A program made the translations under genes and the position numbers. From Terrimonas sp. (lineage in GTDB: Bacteria > Bacteroidota > Bacteroidia > Chitinophagales > Chitinophagaceae): DNA of 64,000 nt. The notes under the pieces were generated by a model, which saw only the letters and a list, made by a program, of their open reading frames with translations, was not told the origin of the DNA and made no database searches. Positions 55,496 to 64,000 of the stretch are shown in pieces (positions within the stretch are counted from its first letter, which is position 1; each line of letters opens with the position of its first letter). Where the stretch lies: positions 186,001 to 250,000 of the forward strand of contig NZ_QCZJ01000001.1 in assembly GCF_003075435.1 (NCBI RefSeq). Reading direction: 5' to 3'.

Positions 55496-58400
55496 TTATC
55501 TGCCTTCAACAGCAAGTTTTGCTTTTTGTACAGCCTTTTTATAATCTTTCGGAAATACCTTCACAAAATTCTTTAACTGGTTTTCAAAATCATCCAATAT
55601 GAATTTTGCAACTGAACTTGCCGTATACGCATAATGCCTGGTGATCATATCATGCAATTCTTCCGCCTCTCCATTCACCACGGGATCAAGATCAATCATC
55701 TCCATATTGCAATTCTCAGGAAACTGCCCTTTCACATCGTATACATAAGCTATACCGCCACTCATACCTGCCGCGAAATTCCTTCCGGTATCGCCGAGAA
55801 TAACCACGCGTCCGCCGGTCATATATTCACAACCATGGTCGCCCACACCTTCTACCACCGCTTTTGCACCGGAATTTCTTACGCAAAAACGTTCACCTGC
55901 TTTACCCCTGATGAATGCTTCACCTGAAGTAGCACCATAAAACGCCACGTTACCGATAATGCTGTTTTCTTCAGGCACAAATCCTGCTTCTTTTGAAGGA
56001 TAGATGATCAGCCTTGCACCACTCAATCCTTTTCCAAAATAGTCGTTGGCATCACCTTCAAGCTCAAGTGTAACACCATTGGTATTAAATGCACCAAAGC
56101 TTTGCCCCGCAGTACCTGTTAGTTTAAAATGTATGGTATCTTCAGGCAACCCTGCAGCTTTATAGCGTTTGGTTATTTCGTTTGAAAGAATAGTACCTGC
56201 TGTTCTGTCTGTGTTCTTTATTTTAAATTCAGCATATACCCTCTGTTTATTGTCAAGCGCAGGTTTTGCTTTATCAAGGAACTGCCAATCCAATACCGTT
56301 GCCAGCCCGTGGTCCTGGTTTTCCTGGTTGTATAATCCTGTATACTCTGATGCCGGTTCTTTATATAATACAGGTGAGAGATTGAGTTTACTGTATTTCC
56401 AGTGTGTTATGTCGTCCCTTCTTTCTAAACAATCTGCCTGTCCAACCATTTCATTAATGGTGCGGAAGCCGAGATCAGCCATAATTTCACGTAGATCCTG
56501 CGTAATGAATTTGAAGAAGTTCACCACATGATCAGGATCGCCGGTAAATCTTTTACGCAATTCAGGGTCTTGTGTGGCAACACCCACAGGGCAGGTATTC
56601 ATGTGGCATTTACGCATCATGATACAGCCTTCAACCACCAGTGCCGCTGTTGCAACGCCCCACTCTTCTGCACCCAGCAAGGTAGCGATAGCAATATCAC
56701 GGGCTGTTTTCATTTGCCCGTCAGCCTGTAATACAATCCTGCTCCTGAGTTTATTTCTTACCAGTGTTTGATGGCTTTCTGCCAGGCCAAGTTCCCAGGG
56801 CAACCCGGCATGTTTAATAGAGCTTACAGGAGATGCACCTGTTCCGCCATCAAAGCCTGCGATCAGTATTACATCCGCTTTTGCTTTTGCAACACCTGCA
56901 GCAATTGTACCTACGCCTGCTTTTGATACCAGCTTAACGTTGATACGTGCCGCACGATTTGCATTTTTAAGATCATATATTAACTGCGCAAGATCTTCAA
57001 TAGAATAAATATCGTGGTGCGGTGGAGGAGATATCAAACCAACACCTGGTGTAGAGTGCCTTACTCTTCCGATCCAGTCATCCACTTTATCACCAGGCAA
57101 CTGACCACCTTCTCCGGGTTTTGCACCCTGCGCCATTTTAATCTGCAATTCATCTGCTTCAGTAAGATACTGGCTGGTAACGCCAAATCTTGCAGAAGCT
57201 ACCTGTTTAATAGCAGAACGCATTGAATCGCCGTTAGGCAATAATTCATAACGCTTTTCATCTTCACCACCTTCGCCGGTATTGCTTTTACCACCAAGAC
57301 GGTTCATAGCAATTGCTAAAGTAGTATGCGCCTCCCATGAAATTGAACCGAAGGACATTGCCCCTGTTGCAAAACGTTTGTATATATTTTCTGCGGGTTC
57401 TACCTCTTCAATGGGTATAGAAGGGCGATTCTTTTTGAAACGGAATAAACTGCGCAGCGTACAGGCTTTTTCTCCCTGGTCGTTAACCGTTTTACTATAC
57501 TTTTTGAAAGTATTGTAATCATTCATTTTTGTAGCATATTGCAACAGGTGAATGGTTTGCGGGTTGAACAGGTGCTGCTCTCCTTTACGTTTCCATTGGT
57601 ATATGCCGCCAACGGATAAACGATCTACAGGTATATTTTTACGGTTGAATGCCAGTGTATGTTTAGCCAGGGCTTCTTTCGCAATTTCATCTAATCCCAT
57701 TCCTTCTATCCTGCTTACCGCACCGGTGAAATATTTGCTTACCACATCACTGTTCAAACCTAATATTTCAAAAATCTGCGCTCCCTGGTATGATTGTAAA
57801 GTAGAGATACCCATTTTAGAGAATACCTTCAGCAAGCCGTCGCAAACAGCTTTCACATAATTCTTGCGCATATATTCCCATTCCAGCTCGGTATCCCATT
57901 TACCGGTAGCCTTCATCGTGCGTATAGTTGCTAAAGCGAGATATGGATTGATGGCTGTTGCGCCAAAACCTATCAAACATGCAAAATGGTGCACTTCCCA
58001 CACGTCGCCTGCTTCAACCACTATACCCACTTGCCCACGCAAACCTTTACGAATAAGATGGTGGTGAACTGCAGCAACAGCCAGTAAAGAAGGTATTGCA
58101 GCGTGATCGGAATCTATAGCCCTGTCTGAAAGAATGATCACTTCAAAGCCATCTTCAACAGCATCAACCGCATAACGGCACAAACGATCTAATGCAGCTT
58201 TTAATGAACCTGGTTTACCATCAGACCTGAAATAACATTGCAATGTTTTTGCCTGGAAAATACCGGTATCTATACTGCGGAGCTTTTCTAATTCAGTGCT
58301 GGTTAATATGGGTTGCTTTAAAGCTACGGCATGACAATGCCCTGGATCTTCTTCCAGCAAATTACCATTATTGCCTACATAAGAAGCCAGGCTCATTACC

Positions 58401-60007
58401 AATCTTTCCCTGATAGGATCAATAGGCGGGTTAGTTACCTGCGCGAATAATTGCTTAAAGTAACTGCTCAGGTGTTGCGGCTGATCAGACAATACTGCCA
58501 GTGGCACATCTGTTCCCATAGAACCAACAGGCTCTTTACCATCTACTGCCATTGGCCTGATAATGGTTTCCACATCTTCTGTGCTATAGCCAAATGCTTT
58601 CTGATATTTGAATACAGAGTCTTCTGAAAGGTGTGTAAAGGTTACACGGGGCGGAGCCAGTTCTTCCAAACGTATTTTATATTGATTCAGCCAGTCGCTG
58701 TAAGGTTTTTGTGTGCAGATATCTCTCTTCAGTTCTTCATCGCTGATAATCCTTCCCTGCTCCATATCTACCACAAACATTTTACCGGGCTGAAGCCTTC
58801 CGTAACTTTTTACAATGCGGGGGTCAACCGGCAACGCGCCTGTTTCAGATGCCATGATAACCCGGTCATCATGTGTTACACAAAATCTTGAAGGGCGAAG
58901 ACCGTTCCTGTCAAGTGTTGCACCAATTATTTTTCCATCGGTAAATGAAATAGAAGCCGGACCATCCCAGGGTTCCATTATTGCCGCATGGTATTCATAA
59001 AATGCTTTCTTAACCGGGTCCATTTTGTCATTGCCATCCCATGCCTCAGGTATCAGCATCATCATTACGTGTGGCAATGATCTGCCGGTCATGGTGAGCA
59101 ACTCTACCATATTATCCAAACAAGCAGAGTCAGACATGCCGGGCGTAACAATAGGCAGCAGCATATCCATTTCTTCATCAGTAAAATATGGAGAAGAGAA
59201 ACCATTTTCACTGGTTTTAAGCCAGTTCAGATTTCCCTGCAAAGTATTGATCTCACCATTGTGCGCTATATAGCGGAATGGTTGTGCCAGTTTCCATGAG
59301 GGGAAGGTATTGGTAGCAAACCTTGAGTGCACCAATCCAAAAGCGCTTACTACTCTTTTATTGGTAAGATCAGTAAAATAGGTACGCACCTGGTGGCTGG
59401 TTAACTGGCCTTTATATGATACGGTTTTATATGACAGCGAAGCGATATAAAAACCAATCGCGTCTTTCTTAACTGTATTGTTAATGGTATGCGTAGCATA
59501 ATTGCGCAATACAAAAAGCTTGCGCTCAAATTCTTCAGGATTATCGATATGATCAGGACAGGCTATAAATACTTGTTCCATTTCCGGCTCTACAGAAAGG
59601 GCGGTAGGGCCAATATCAAAAGTATTTACCGGCACCTTACGGTAAGTAAGTATTTCCAGTCCGAGCTTTTCGGCAGCACGGGCAAATATTTCACGGCATT
59701 CTTCCCTAAGCCTGAGTTCTTTTGGGAAAAAAATCACACCGACACCATAACGACCAAAAGCCGGTAAATGCACACCCAGCTTAACACATTCCGCAAAGAA
59801 AAACTCATGAGGAACCTGTATCATGATACCTGCGCCGTCACCGGTATTGCTTTCACTACCACAAGCACCGCGATGTTCCATATTTTCAAGAATCGTCAGT
59901 GCGTCAGAAATGATTTGATGAGATTTATTGCCCTTAATATTTGCAACAAATCCAACACCACAGGAATCGTGCTCAAACTCAGGTTTGTACAAGCCATTAC
60001 TAACCAT
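55496..60007 (-). CDS. gltB: Glutamate synthase large subunit
   Basis: The 1503-residue large subunit that takes ammonia from glutamine and makes glutamate. A 15-residue propeptide precedes the catalytic Cys16 (HDSCGVGF) of the class II glutamine amidotransferase domain, which also holds EHRGACGSESNTGDGAG and AHNGEINT. The FMN-binding synthase barrel includes KPGEGGQLPGDKV and DVILIAGFDGGTGASP; the [3Fe-4S] motif is CIMMRKCHMNTCPVGVATQ. The C-terminal beta-helix (GXGXG) domain completes the family length. Its promoter should lie between 60008 and 60154. Confidence 0.96.
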   Translation of the reverse strand: MVSNGLYKPEFEHDSCGVGFVANIKGNKSHQIISDALTILENMEHRGACGSESNTGDGAGIMIQVPHEFFFAECVKLGVHLPAFGRYGVGVIFFPKELRLREECREIFARAAEKLGLEILTYRKVPVNTFDIGPTALSVEPEMEQVFIACPDHIDNPEEFERKLFVLRNYATHTINNTVKKDAIGFYIASLSYKTVSYKGQLTSHQVRTYFTDLTNKRVVSAFGLVHSRFATNTFPSWKLAQPFRYIAHNGEINTLQGNLNWLKTSENGFSSPYFTDEEMDMLLPIVTPGMSDSACLDNMVELLTMTGRSLPHVMMMLIPEAWDGNDKMDPVKKAFYEYHAAIMEPWDGPASISFTDGKIIGATLDRNGLRPSRFCVTHDDRVIMASETGALPVDPRIVKSYGRLQPGKMFVVDMEQGRIISDEELKRDICTQKPYSDWLNQYKIRLEELAPPRVTFTHLSEDSVFKYQKAFGYSTEDVETIIRPMAVDGKEPVGSMGTDVPLAVLSDQPQHLSSYFKQLFAQVTNPPIDPIRERLVMSLASYVGNNGNLLEEDPGHCHAVALKQPILTSTELEKLRSIDTGIFQAKTLQCYFRSDGKPGSLKAALDRLCRYAVDAVEDGFEVIILSDRAIDSDHAAIPSLLAVAAVHHHLIRKGLRGQVGIVVEAGDVWEVHHFACLIGFGATAINPYLALATIRTMKATGKWDTELEWEYMRKNYVKAVCDGLLKVFSKMGISTLQSYQGAQIFEILGLNSDVVSKYFTGAVSRIEGMGLDEIAKEALAKHTLAFNRKNIPVDRLSVGGIYQWKRKGEQHLFNPQTIHLLQYATKMNDYNTFKKYSKTVNDQGEKACTLRSLFRFKKNRPSIPIEEVEPAENIYKRFATGAMSFGSISWEAHTTLAIAMNRLGGKSNTGEGGEDEKRYELLPNGDSMRSAIKQVASARFGVTSQYLTEADELQIKMAQGAKPGEGGQLPGDKVDDWIGRVRHSTPGVGLISPPPHHDIYSIEDLAQLIYDLKNANRAARINVKLVSKAGVGTIAAGVAKAKADVILIAGFDGGTGASPVSSIKHAGLPWELGLAESHQTLVRNKLRSRIVLQADGQMKTARDIAIATLLGAEEWGVATAALVVEGCIMMRKCHMNTCPVGVATQDPELRKRFTGDPDHVVNFFKFITQDLREIMADLGFRTINEMVGQADCLERRDDITHWKYSKLNLSPVLYKEPASEYTGLYNQENQDHGLATVLDWQFLDKAKPALDNKQRVYAEFKIKNTDRTAGTILSNEITKRYKAAGLPEDTIHFKLTGTAGQSFGAFNTNGVTLELEGDANDYFGKGLSGARLIIYPSKEAGFVPEENSIIGNVAFYGATSGEAFIRGKAGERFCVRNSGAKAVVEGVGDHGCEYMTGGRVVILGDTGRNFAAGMSGGIAYVYDVKGQFPENCNMEMIDLDPVVNGEAEELHDMITRHYAYTASSVAKFILDDFENQLKNFVKVFPKDYKKAVQKAKLAVEGR

Positions 60008-60038
60008 AAAAAGGAATATTTAAATAAAAATCAAAAAA

Positions 60039-60065
60039 ATTAGAAAAAGCTAAAGTTTTTCTAAT
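60039..60065 (-). terminator. Intrinsic terminator between ilvA and gltB
   Basis: ATTAGAAAAA (60039-60048) and TTTTTCTAAT (60056-60065) pair perfectly around a 7-nt loop; on the minus strand TTTTTTGATTTTTATTT follows. It should end the ilvA transcript before gltB. Confidence 0.7.
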
Positions 60066-60153
60066 CACATGGCAGGCAAGAGGATAAAAATACTAAAAAA
60101 AGAGAAAAAAAATACACTTTGTTTAAAAATTGAAGGAGAGTGTGAATATCATT

Positions 60154-61440
60154 CTATACCAGGTAAGACAACAAACTGTCATCTTTATTGATTTCTGAAA
60201 AATTCACCTGGTATTGTTTCATATTTTCAATAAGCTTAATATAATCTTTTTTGTGCTGAAGTTCTATTCCTACAAGCGCAGGGCCTGCTTCTTTATTGGT
60301 CTTTTGCATGAATTCGAACCTGGTAATATCGTCATTAGGTCCTAAAACATTATTTACAAATTCTTTTAATGCACCGGGCCGCTGGGCAAAATTGATAAGA
60401 AAGTAGTGTTTAAGCCCTTCAAACTGGAGGGATCTTTCTTTTATTTCGGGCATCCTGTCGATATCATTATTGCCGCCGCTTACTATGCTAACTACTTTTT
60501 TGCCCTTAATTTCATCTGCACACTGCTCCAGCGCGGCTATAGATAAGGCCCCGGCAGGCTCAACCACAATCGCATCTTCATTATACAATCTTAATATAGT
60601 GGTACAGATTCTCCCTTCGGGAACAAGTACTATCTCGTCTATTACCTTACTGCAAATGTCGTAAGTGAGGTCACCGATGCGCTTAACTGCTGCTCCGTCT
60701 ACAAAGCGGTCAATCTCGGCAAGCATTACCGGGTGTCCGGCATCAAGCGCAGCCTTCATTGAAGGAGCTCCTGCCGGCTCAACACCTATGATTTTTGTAT
60801 CGGCGCTGAACGTTTTAAAATATGCGCCTATACCCGCACACAAACCACCGCCGCCTACGGGAATAAAAACATAATCAATATCGGATGCATCTTCCAGTAT
60901 TTCTACAGCAACGGTCCCCTGTCCTTCTATAATACTATAATCATCAAAAGGAGGAATAAAAACCATATTATGCTCAACAGTATACGATTTAGCGGCTGCC
61001 GCACAATCATCAAAAGTATCGCCCACTAATTTTATTTCAATAAAATCTTCACCAAACATTTTTGTCTGGTTAATTTTTTGTTTTGGAGTGATAACAGGCA
61101 TAAAGATGACACCTTTAATACCTAACTTTTTGCAGCTGTATGCAAAGCCCTGCGCATGATTTCCGGCACTTGCGCAAACAACACCACGTTTTTTCTGATC
61201 TGCATTGAGGCTGGAGATCATATTATATGCGCCGCGCAATTTATAGGAACGGGCAATCTGCAGATCTTCTCTTTTCAGGTAAACTTCACAACCATACCTG
61301 CGGGAAAGATTCTGGTTGTACATTAAAGGCGTACGGTTTACAATTTTTTTGAGGCGATAAACCGCATCATGAAAGTTAAGCCTCCCCGACCATGCGGGAA
61401 GGCTTTGCTTTATCGTTTCGTTTTTGTTTCCTTCTTTCAT
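60154..61440 (-). CDS. ilvA: Threonine ammonia-lyase (threonine deaminase)
   Basis: PLP-dependent deamination of threonine to 2-oxobutanoate, the entry step of isoleucine synthesis. The 428-residue protein carries the PLP lysine at 67 (ARSYKLRGAYNMI), a Ser/Gly-rich loop (VCASAGNHAQGFAYS), PVGGGGLCAGIG binding the phosphate, and a C-terminal ACT-like domain (about 340-428, HYFLINFAQRPGALKEFV) for feedback control. It lies downstream of ilvC on the same strand, separated by a 129-bp gap of word-like repeat, and a terminator follows it. Confidence 0.93.
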   Translation of the reverse strand: MKEGNKNETIKQSLPAWSGRLNFHDAVYRLKKIVNRTPLMYNQNLSRRYGCEVYLKREDLQIARSYKLRGAYNMISSLNADQKKRGVVCASAGNHAQGFAYSCKKLGIKGVIFMPVITPKQKINQTKMFGEDFIEIKLVGDTFDDCAAAAKSYTVEHNMVFIPPFDDYSIIEGQGTVAVEILEDASDIDYVFIPVGGGGLCAGIGAYFKTFSADTKIIGVEPAGAPSMKAALDAGHPVMLAEIDRFVDGAAVKRIGDLTYDICSKVIDEIVLVPEGRICTTILRLYNEDAIVVEPAGALSIAALEQCADEIKGKKVVSIVSGGNNDIDRMPEIKERSLQFEGLKHYFLINFAQRPGALKEFVNNVLGPNDDITRFEFMQKTNKEAGPALVGIELQHKKDYIKLIENMKQYQVNFSEINKDDSLLSYLV

Positions 61441-61569
61441 CTTTACAGGTTACAAGTTCCGGGTTGCCTGCGCAGGTTGCACGTTTCATATCTCACCATT
61501 CACCATAACACTATATACAACATTTAACCAGGTGACTCACCTTACACCCCACACCATTTACCCTACACC
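61441..61569. repeat. Word-like low-complexity intergenic repeat
   Basis: Permuted words (TTACAGGTTACAAGTTCCGG, CACGTTTCATATCTCACC, ATTCACCATAACAC, TTACACCCCACACC) between ilvC and ilvA. Related strings occur at about 13930, 16312 and 41790. Confidence 0.5.
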
Positions 61570-62619
61570 CTATTTCTGATTTTCAGGTCTCAGGCTTCTA
61601 ACAGTTTTACCAGCCTGCCACATTTCACTTTCACGCAACTCTTTTAATTCTTCTTCGAGCTTTTCGCGGTAATCTGTTTTGCTGTTGCTGTCAATAGAAC
61701 GCTGAGATTCTTTACCGGTAGCTACGCTCTCATACAATTCTTTGAATACAGGAGCAGTAGCGTCACGGAACTTTTTCCACCAATCCAATGCACCACGCTG
61801 AGCGGTTGTAGAGCAGTTGGCATACATCCAGTCCATACCATTTTCTGCTACCAGTGGCATTAATGATTGTGTAAGTTCTTCCACGGTTTCATTAAATGCT
61901 TCAGAAGGCGAATGTCCTTTATCGCGCAATACCTGGTATTGTGCAGCAAAAATACCCTGGATGGCCCCCATCAAAGTACCACGCTCACCAGTTAAATCGC
62001 TGTATACTTCTTTTTTGAAATTGGTTTCAAAAAGATAACCGCTACCCACAGCAATACCTAATGCAATTACCCTGTCTTTTGCTTTACCGGTAGCATCCTG
62101 GTAAATAGCATAGCTGCTGTTTAAACCGCGCCCCTGTAAAAACATGCGGCGCAATGATGTACCGGATCCTTTTGGTGCAACCAGGAATACGTCCACATCT
62201 TTGGGAGGAACAATGCCTGTTTGCTCGTTGAATGTTATACCAAAGCCATGAGAGAAATACAATGCTTTACCGGCAGTAAGATGCTTTTTAACAGTTGGCC
62301 ATAACTCAATTTGTGCAGCATCGCTTAAAAGGTAGCAGATAATAGTGCCTTTCTCTAAGGCCTCTTCAATTTCAAACAAAGTCTCACCAGGAACAAAACC
62401 ATCTTTCACAGCCTTATCCCAGGTTTTAGAGTTTTTACGCTGGCCAACAATTACATTAATACCGTTGTCTCTCTGGTTCAACGCCTGGCCAGGACCCTGA
62501 ACACCGTATCCTATTACTGCAATCGTTTCGTTTTTTAATACTTCCTGGGCTTTGCTTAGCGGAAATTCGTCACGTGTTACTACGTTTTCCTCAACGCCGC
62601 CGAAATTTAATTTTGCCAT
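61570..62619 (-). CDS. ilvC: Ketol-acid reductoisomerase
   Basis: NADPH- and Mg2+-dependent isomerisation and reduction of acetolactate or acetohydroxybutyrate in valine, leucine and isoleucine synthesis. The 349-residue class I enzyme has the Rossmann motif VIGYGVQGPGQALNQRDNG at about 35-53, the substrate/metal region VFLVAPKGSGTSLRR, and ERGTLMGAIQGIFAAQYQVL with the metal-binding Glu and Asp residues. DinB lies only 4 bp upstream and ilvN before that, all on one strand. Confidence 0.95.
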   Translation of the reverse strand: MAKLNFGGVEENVVTRDEFPLSKAQEVLKNETIAVIGYGVQGPGQALNQRDNGINVIVGQRKNSKTWDKAVKDGFVPGETLFEIEEALEKGTIICYLLSDAAQIELWPTVKKHLTAGKALYFSHGFGITFNEQTGIVPPKDVDVFLVAPKGSGTSLRRMFLQGRGLNSSYAIYQDATGKAKDRVIALGIAVGSGYLFETNFKKEVYSDLTGERGTLMGAIQGIFAAQYQVLRDKGHSPSEAFNETVEELTQSLMPLVAENGMDWMYANCSTTAQRGALDWWKKFRDATAPVFKELYESVATGKESQRSIDSNSKTDYREKLEEELKELRESEMWQAGKTVRSLRPENQK

Positions 62620-62623
62620 GTTG

Positions 62624-63127
62624 TTAGTTTGAAAATTTGATATGTTGAAAATTGGAAAATTGCTTTGTTATTGAAAGGTGTTTTGCTATAGCCATTGCAT
62701 AACCCAGATGCAATGTATCATGCGTAGCAAAATATGGAATTGCATCCCGGATGCTGGTAAGCTCAACACCAAATTGGGTCGCAAAAGTAGTATATCCTTT
62801 AAACTTATCGTTGTTCAGGTCTTCTTTTAATTGGTCTACCAGTGAAAAAGCATATGTTTTTAAGACAGCTATTTCACTTTGAAGGATAAAACTTTCCGGT
62901 TTTGTGCCTTTCTGGTATTTTTTTATGAGATGATCATCCATATGCGCGGTAAACCCCGGGCGTACATAGCAAAGCATTTGCTGGCTTACTACTATATGCC
63001 CGAAATTCCAGGCGATATTATTATTAAACCCTTCCGGAATTTCATTCAACTGCTCAACAGATAAGCTGTCAACCAGTTCTGTGAACTTTTTTCTGCCTGC
63101 GTATATGATGTCGAATAATTTGGTCAT
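62624..63127 (-). CDS. DinB-family putative metal-dependent hydrolase
   Basis: A 167-residue four-helix-bundle protein of the DinB/YfiT type, named for a damage-inducible gene; members bind a metal with three His and often act as thiol-dependent S-transferases. His candidates are NFGHIVVSQ near residue 43 and ATHDTLHLGYAM near residue 140. It lies between ilvN and ilvC and ends 4 bp before the ilvC start, so it is probably translated from the ilv transcript. The last 12 or so codons (KQFSNFQHIKFSN) are encoded by a TTTTCCAATTTTCAAC-type low-complexity string like those in gaps between genes, so its C-terminus may be a recent extension. Confidence 0.85.
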   Translation of the reverse strand: MTKLFDIIYAGRKKFTELVDSLSVEQLNEIPEGFNNNIAWNFGHIVVSQQMLCYVRPGFTAHMDDHLIKKYQKGTKPESFILQSEIAVLKTYAFSLVDQLKEDLNNDKFKGYTTFATQFGVELTSIRDAIPYFATHDTLHLGYAMAIAKHLSITKQFSNFQHIKFSN

Positions 63128-63128
63128 G

Positions 63129-63246
63129 ATTCTCTATATACATTTTTTCACCACATAGTAACAGAGGAAAAATAGAACCACATAGTTGAAATCATATTCT
63201 ATGCTTCCCTATACTCCTATTGTGCCTATGTGGTTAAACTGCCCGT
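63129..63246. repeat. Inverted word repeat (CACCACATAG / CTATGTGGT)
   Basis: CACCACATAGT and CCTATGTGGTTA form an inverted pair about 80 bp apart between ilvN and dinB. It could fold in the operon mRNA. No T-run follows. Confidence 0.45.
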
Positions 63247-63249
63247 CCC

Positions 63250-63837
63250 CTACATCGAAAATACCTCATCCTGCTTATCCAGAAATTCATTTTCTACTAT
63301 ATCTGTTCCGGGTTTCTCTTCTTCAAATTCCCTCAGCTTTTCGTAGAAGCCGCTGCTGGCATTAATAATAGCCACTCTCGCGCTTCTTACAAATTCTATC
63401 AATCCCAAAGGCCCTAATACTTCAGTGAGTTTATTGATCTCTTCCCTGTGCCCTGATGTTTCAAATACGGTATAGTCCTTACGGATCACTACCGCTCTTG
63501 CACCATACTGGCGTAATAATCTTTCTACTTTAACATCTTCAATAACCTTATCGGTAGACACTTTATACAAAGCCAGTTCCTGCCAAACGATCTCCTCATT
63601 ATTATTATAATATGCTTTCAACACCTCTACCTGCTTTTCTATCTGGCGAACCAGTTTTTTTACTACTTCTTCCACTTCGTTAATAACAATCGTAAAGCGG
63701 TGTATACCTTCAACCTCAGAAGGAGAAGTATTGAGGCTTTCAATATTTATTTTTCTGCGGGAGAACATGATCGCAATGCGATTCAGCAACCCGATATGAT
63801 TTTCAGTATATACTGTTATGGTAAATTCCTGTTTCAT
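63250..63837 (-). CDS. ilvN: Acetolactate synthase small (regulatory) subunit
   Basis: Regulates the acetohydroxyacid synthase catalytic subunit and gives valine feedback. The 195-residue protein has an N-terminal ACT domain (ITVYTENHIGLLNRIAIMFS, INIESLNTSPSEVEGIHRFT) and the C-terminal ALS_ss_C region (IVWQELALYKV, YTVFETSGHREEIN). This longer two-domain form is usual in Bacteroidota (ilvH type). The catalytic ilvB is not adjacent: the next gene upstream is a methyltransferase. Confidence 0.92.
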   Translation of the reverse strand: MKQEFTITVYTENHIGLLNRIAIMFSRRKINIESLNTSPSEVEGIHRFTIVINEVEEVVKKLVRQIEKQVEVLKAYYNNNEEIVWQELALYKVSTDKVIEDVKVERLLRQYGARAVVIRKDYTVFETSGHREEINKLTEVLGPLGLIEFVRSARVAIINASSGFYEKLREFEEEKPGTDIVENEFLDKQDEVFSM

Positions 63838-63855
63838 TTCTTTTTGTTTAATTGT

Positions 63856-64000
63856 TTATTTTATTCCACCAAAAGCAGCAAAGCACATATTCTTATGCAA
63901 TATCTCTGTTGCCCGGAATCCAACTTTTTTCATGAGCTCCATCTGGTAAGTTACAGAACGTGGTGAATCTTCCTTATCAATATACTCCATCACTTTCTCA
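63856..64000 (-). CDS. Class I SAM-dependent methyltransferase, 3' end only
   Basis: The minus-strand frame ends at the stop 63856-63858 and is open to the window edge. The 47 visible residues, KVMEYIDKEDSPRSVTYQME then MKKVGFRATEILHKN and CFAAFGGIK, match the C-terminal end of Bacteroidota SAM-dependent methyltransferases, whose members often end LHKN-x-x-FAAFGGIK. The catalytic domain is outside the window. It lies 18 bp upstream of ilvN on the same strand and could be part of the ilv transcript. Assignment from the C-terminal motif only. Confidence 0.65.
   Translation of the reverse strand, partial: EKVMEYIDKEDSPRSVTYQMELMKKVGFRATEILHKNMCFAAFGGIK

Overview
The window looks like a chromosomal segment of a Bacteroidota bacterium, most likely of the Chitinophagaceae type. 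The signs are a secreted PKD-repeat protein with a type IX secretion (T9SS) type-B sorting domain followed by a PorP/SprF gene, a SusC/SusD pair with a FecR anti-sigma factor and an ECF sigma factor, twin-arginine sugar oxidoreductases, DUF1080, PVC-type haem proteins and an atpDC pair detached from the other ATP synthase genes. The one clear promoter (upstream of atpD) fits the Bacteroidota pattern TTG-N20-TAnnTTTG. The DNA is AT-rich and full of small intergenic repeats. No rRNA, tRNA, CRISPR array, phage or transposase gene was seen.

Layout. 0-9 kb: end of a ThuA-like gene, recG, a T9SS cargo and its PorP/SprF partner, a DUF1801 gene divergent from a LysR regulator, and a small membrane ORF. 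9-14 kb is worn accessory DNA: a MITE-like element, the 3' end of a lost susD, a CPA1 Na+/H+ antiporter, a surface-repeat gene interrupted by an in-frame TGA, a methyltransferase stump, then intact GNAT and pentapeptide genes. 14-16 kb: map, an AlkA-type glycosylase, mnmD. 16-21 kb: a periplasmic sugar-oxidation group (Tat-exported TIM-barrel enzyme, Tat-exported Gfo/Idh/MocA oxidoreductase, PVC-type cytochrome lipoprotein). 21-30 kb: a beta-barrel protein, a secreted M20 amidohydrolase, SusD, SusC, FecR and a divergent ECF sigma factor. 30-37 kb: two PQQ-type quinoproteins with a second MITE copy between them, DUF1080 and an SGNH hydrolase. 38-42 kb: sucrose-phosphate synthase divergent from a GH32-like enzyme, then OsmC. 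42-46 kb: atpC-atpD, an irregular T/G-rich repeat array, a lipoprotein and an aquaglyceroporin. 46-52 kb: an amino-sugar locus (two NagX-like proteins, a NagP/FucP-type permease, NagB) with a LacI-type palindrome. 52-60 kb: a sugar-dehydrogenase/cytochrome c lipoprotein and gltB-gltD. 60-64 kb: ilvA, ilvC, dinB, ilvN and the end of a methyltransferase gene.

How it fits together. Much of the gene content serves sugar capture (SusCD with sigma/anti-sigma control), periplasmic oxidation with c-type haem proteins as likely electron acceptors, amino-sugar uptake and deamination, and sucrose metabolism. Nitrogen and branched-chain amino-acid synthesis (gltBD, ilv) form the right end.

The least ordinary content is non-coding: a 335-bp MITE family with identical 23-bp terminal inverted repeats and TA flanks (two copies, 10 differences), a 169-bp hairpin repeat (two copies), an ACACGGA-type repeat (two copies in inverted orientation), and an array of irregular T/G-rich units upstream of atpD. 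No complete new defence or mobile system could be supported.
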